5,644 nucleotides of DNA from Opitutaceae bacterium (GTDB lineage: Bacteria; Verrucomicrobiota; Verrucomicrobiae; Opitutales; Opitutaceae), in assembly GCA_031266495.1 (NCBI GenBank), contig JAISAX010000694.1:1-5644 (forward strand), written 5' to 3'. The translations under genes and the position numbers were made by a program. The stretch's first letter is position 1; each line of letters starts with the position of its first letter. The notes under the pieces were generated by a model. The model worked only from the letters and a program-made list of their open reading frames with translations, did no database searches and was not told the DNA's origin. Shown piece by piece: positions 5,486 through 5,644 of the stretch.

Positions 5486-5644
5486 GACGGCGAAGCCGTC
5501 CGCCTGAAGTGGCACGGGCTTCCAGCCCGTGGACGGCGCGCAGCGCCGCCGGATCGATGTGGCGCGGGCGTCCCGCCCGCAAGCGTTTGCCTCTCCGTTC
5601 CGGCGTGGCACGGGCTTCCAGCCCGTGGACGACGCGCAGCGTCG
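5486..5644. repeat. Cluster of three-base-loop hairpins with two 40-nt direct repeats
   Basis: Six hairpins, all with three-base loops: GACGGC-GAA-GCCGTC (5486-5500); CACGGGCT-TCC-AGCCCGTG (5513-5531 and 5609-5627); CGGCGC-GCA-GCGCCG (5534-5548); GCGGGCG-TCC-CGCCCGC (5564-5580); CGACGC-GCA-GCGTCG (5630-5644). The blocks 5509-5548 and 5605-5644 are 40-nt copies differing at two positions, which pair with each other. The unit at 5559-5585 is a diverged version of the first half. This looks like a dispersed REP-type repeat; the cluster probably continues beyond the right edge. Open frames across it look like products of the repeat and are not called. Confidence 0.8.

Noticed and set aside
5361..5582. 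Small minus-strand open frame at the right edge
   Set aside because: It is encoded largely by the hairpin repeats and has no recognisable protein features.

Overview
The window is GC-rich DNA with strong C bias on the coding strand. It has long homopolymeric C tracts at several gene junctions, almost no recognisable Shine-Dalgarno sequences, and intergenic spaces filled with short-period repeats and palindromes. This texture, a LacI-type regulator of the kind abundant in the group, and dispersed hairpins built on GGCACGGGCTTCCAGCCCGTG-like sequence suggest a Verrucomicrobiota genome, perhaps Opitutaceae. The taxonomy is an inference from style, not from a marker gene.

Layout. (1) 3-878 (+): 3' part of a DtxR/IdeR-type metal-dependent repressor whose reading frame runs off the left edge. 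It has the dimerisation/metal-binding domain and then two SH3/FeoA-like domains. Its DNA-binding wing is expanded by a proline-rich stretch encoded by C runs. (2) 879-1003: a leader made of inverted GCTGAAA-type heptamers around a CCRCA pentamer tandem repeat. (3) 1004-3187 (+): FeoB, the ferrous iron transporter. (4) 3185-3432: a compound intergenic structure of TGACGAA heptamers, a nested inverted-repeat element, inverted TTCGTMA heptamers and a C12 tract touching the next start codon. (5) 3433-4464 (+): LacI-family regulator. (6) Convergent, only 9 bp away: a minus-strand RES-toxin / Xre-MbcA-ParS-antitoxin pair (antitoxin 5364-4957, toxin 4935-4474). (7) 5374-5485: spacer with no gene seen. 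(8) 5486-5644: a cluster of three-base-loop hairpins, including two 40-nt copies whose only two differences are the two partners of one base pair.

How the genes work together. The regulator and feoB form a plausible iron-uptake unit: the repressor would sense Fe2+ (or Mn2+) and carries FeoA-like domains in the same polypeptide, and no separate feoA or feoC is seen next to feoB. The LacI regulator has no obvious target here. The RES/Xre pair is a type II toxin-antitoxin module in the usual order, antitoxin first, with a palindrome over the antitoxin start that could be its autorepression site.

The genes belong to known families. The less ordinary material is the repeat architecture: hypervariable-looking C tracts inside the repressor and at gene starts, heptamer arrays that supply stop codons in all frames at the ends of two genes, a nested palindrome with two alternative folds, and covarying hairpins at the right edge.
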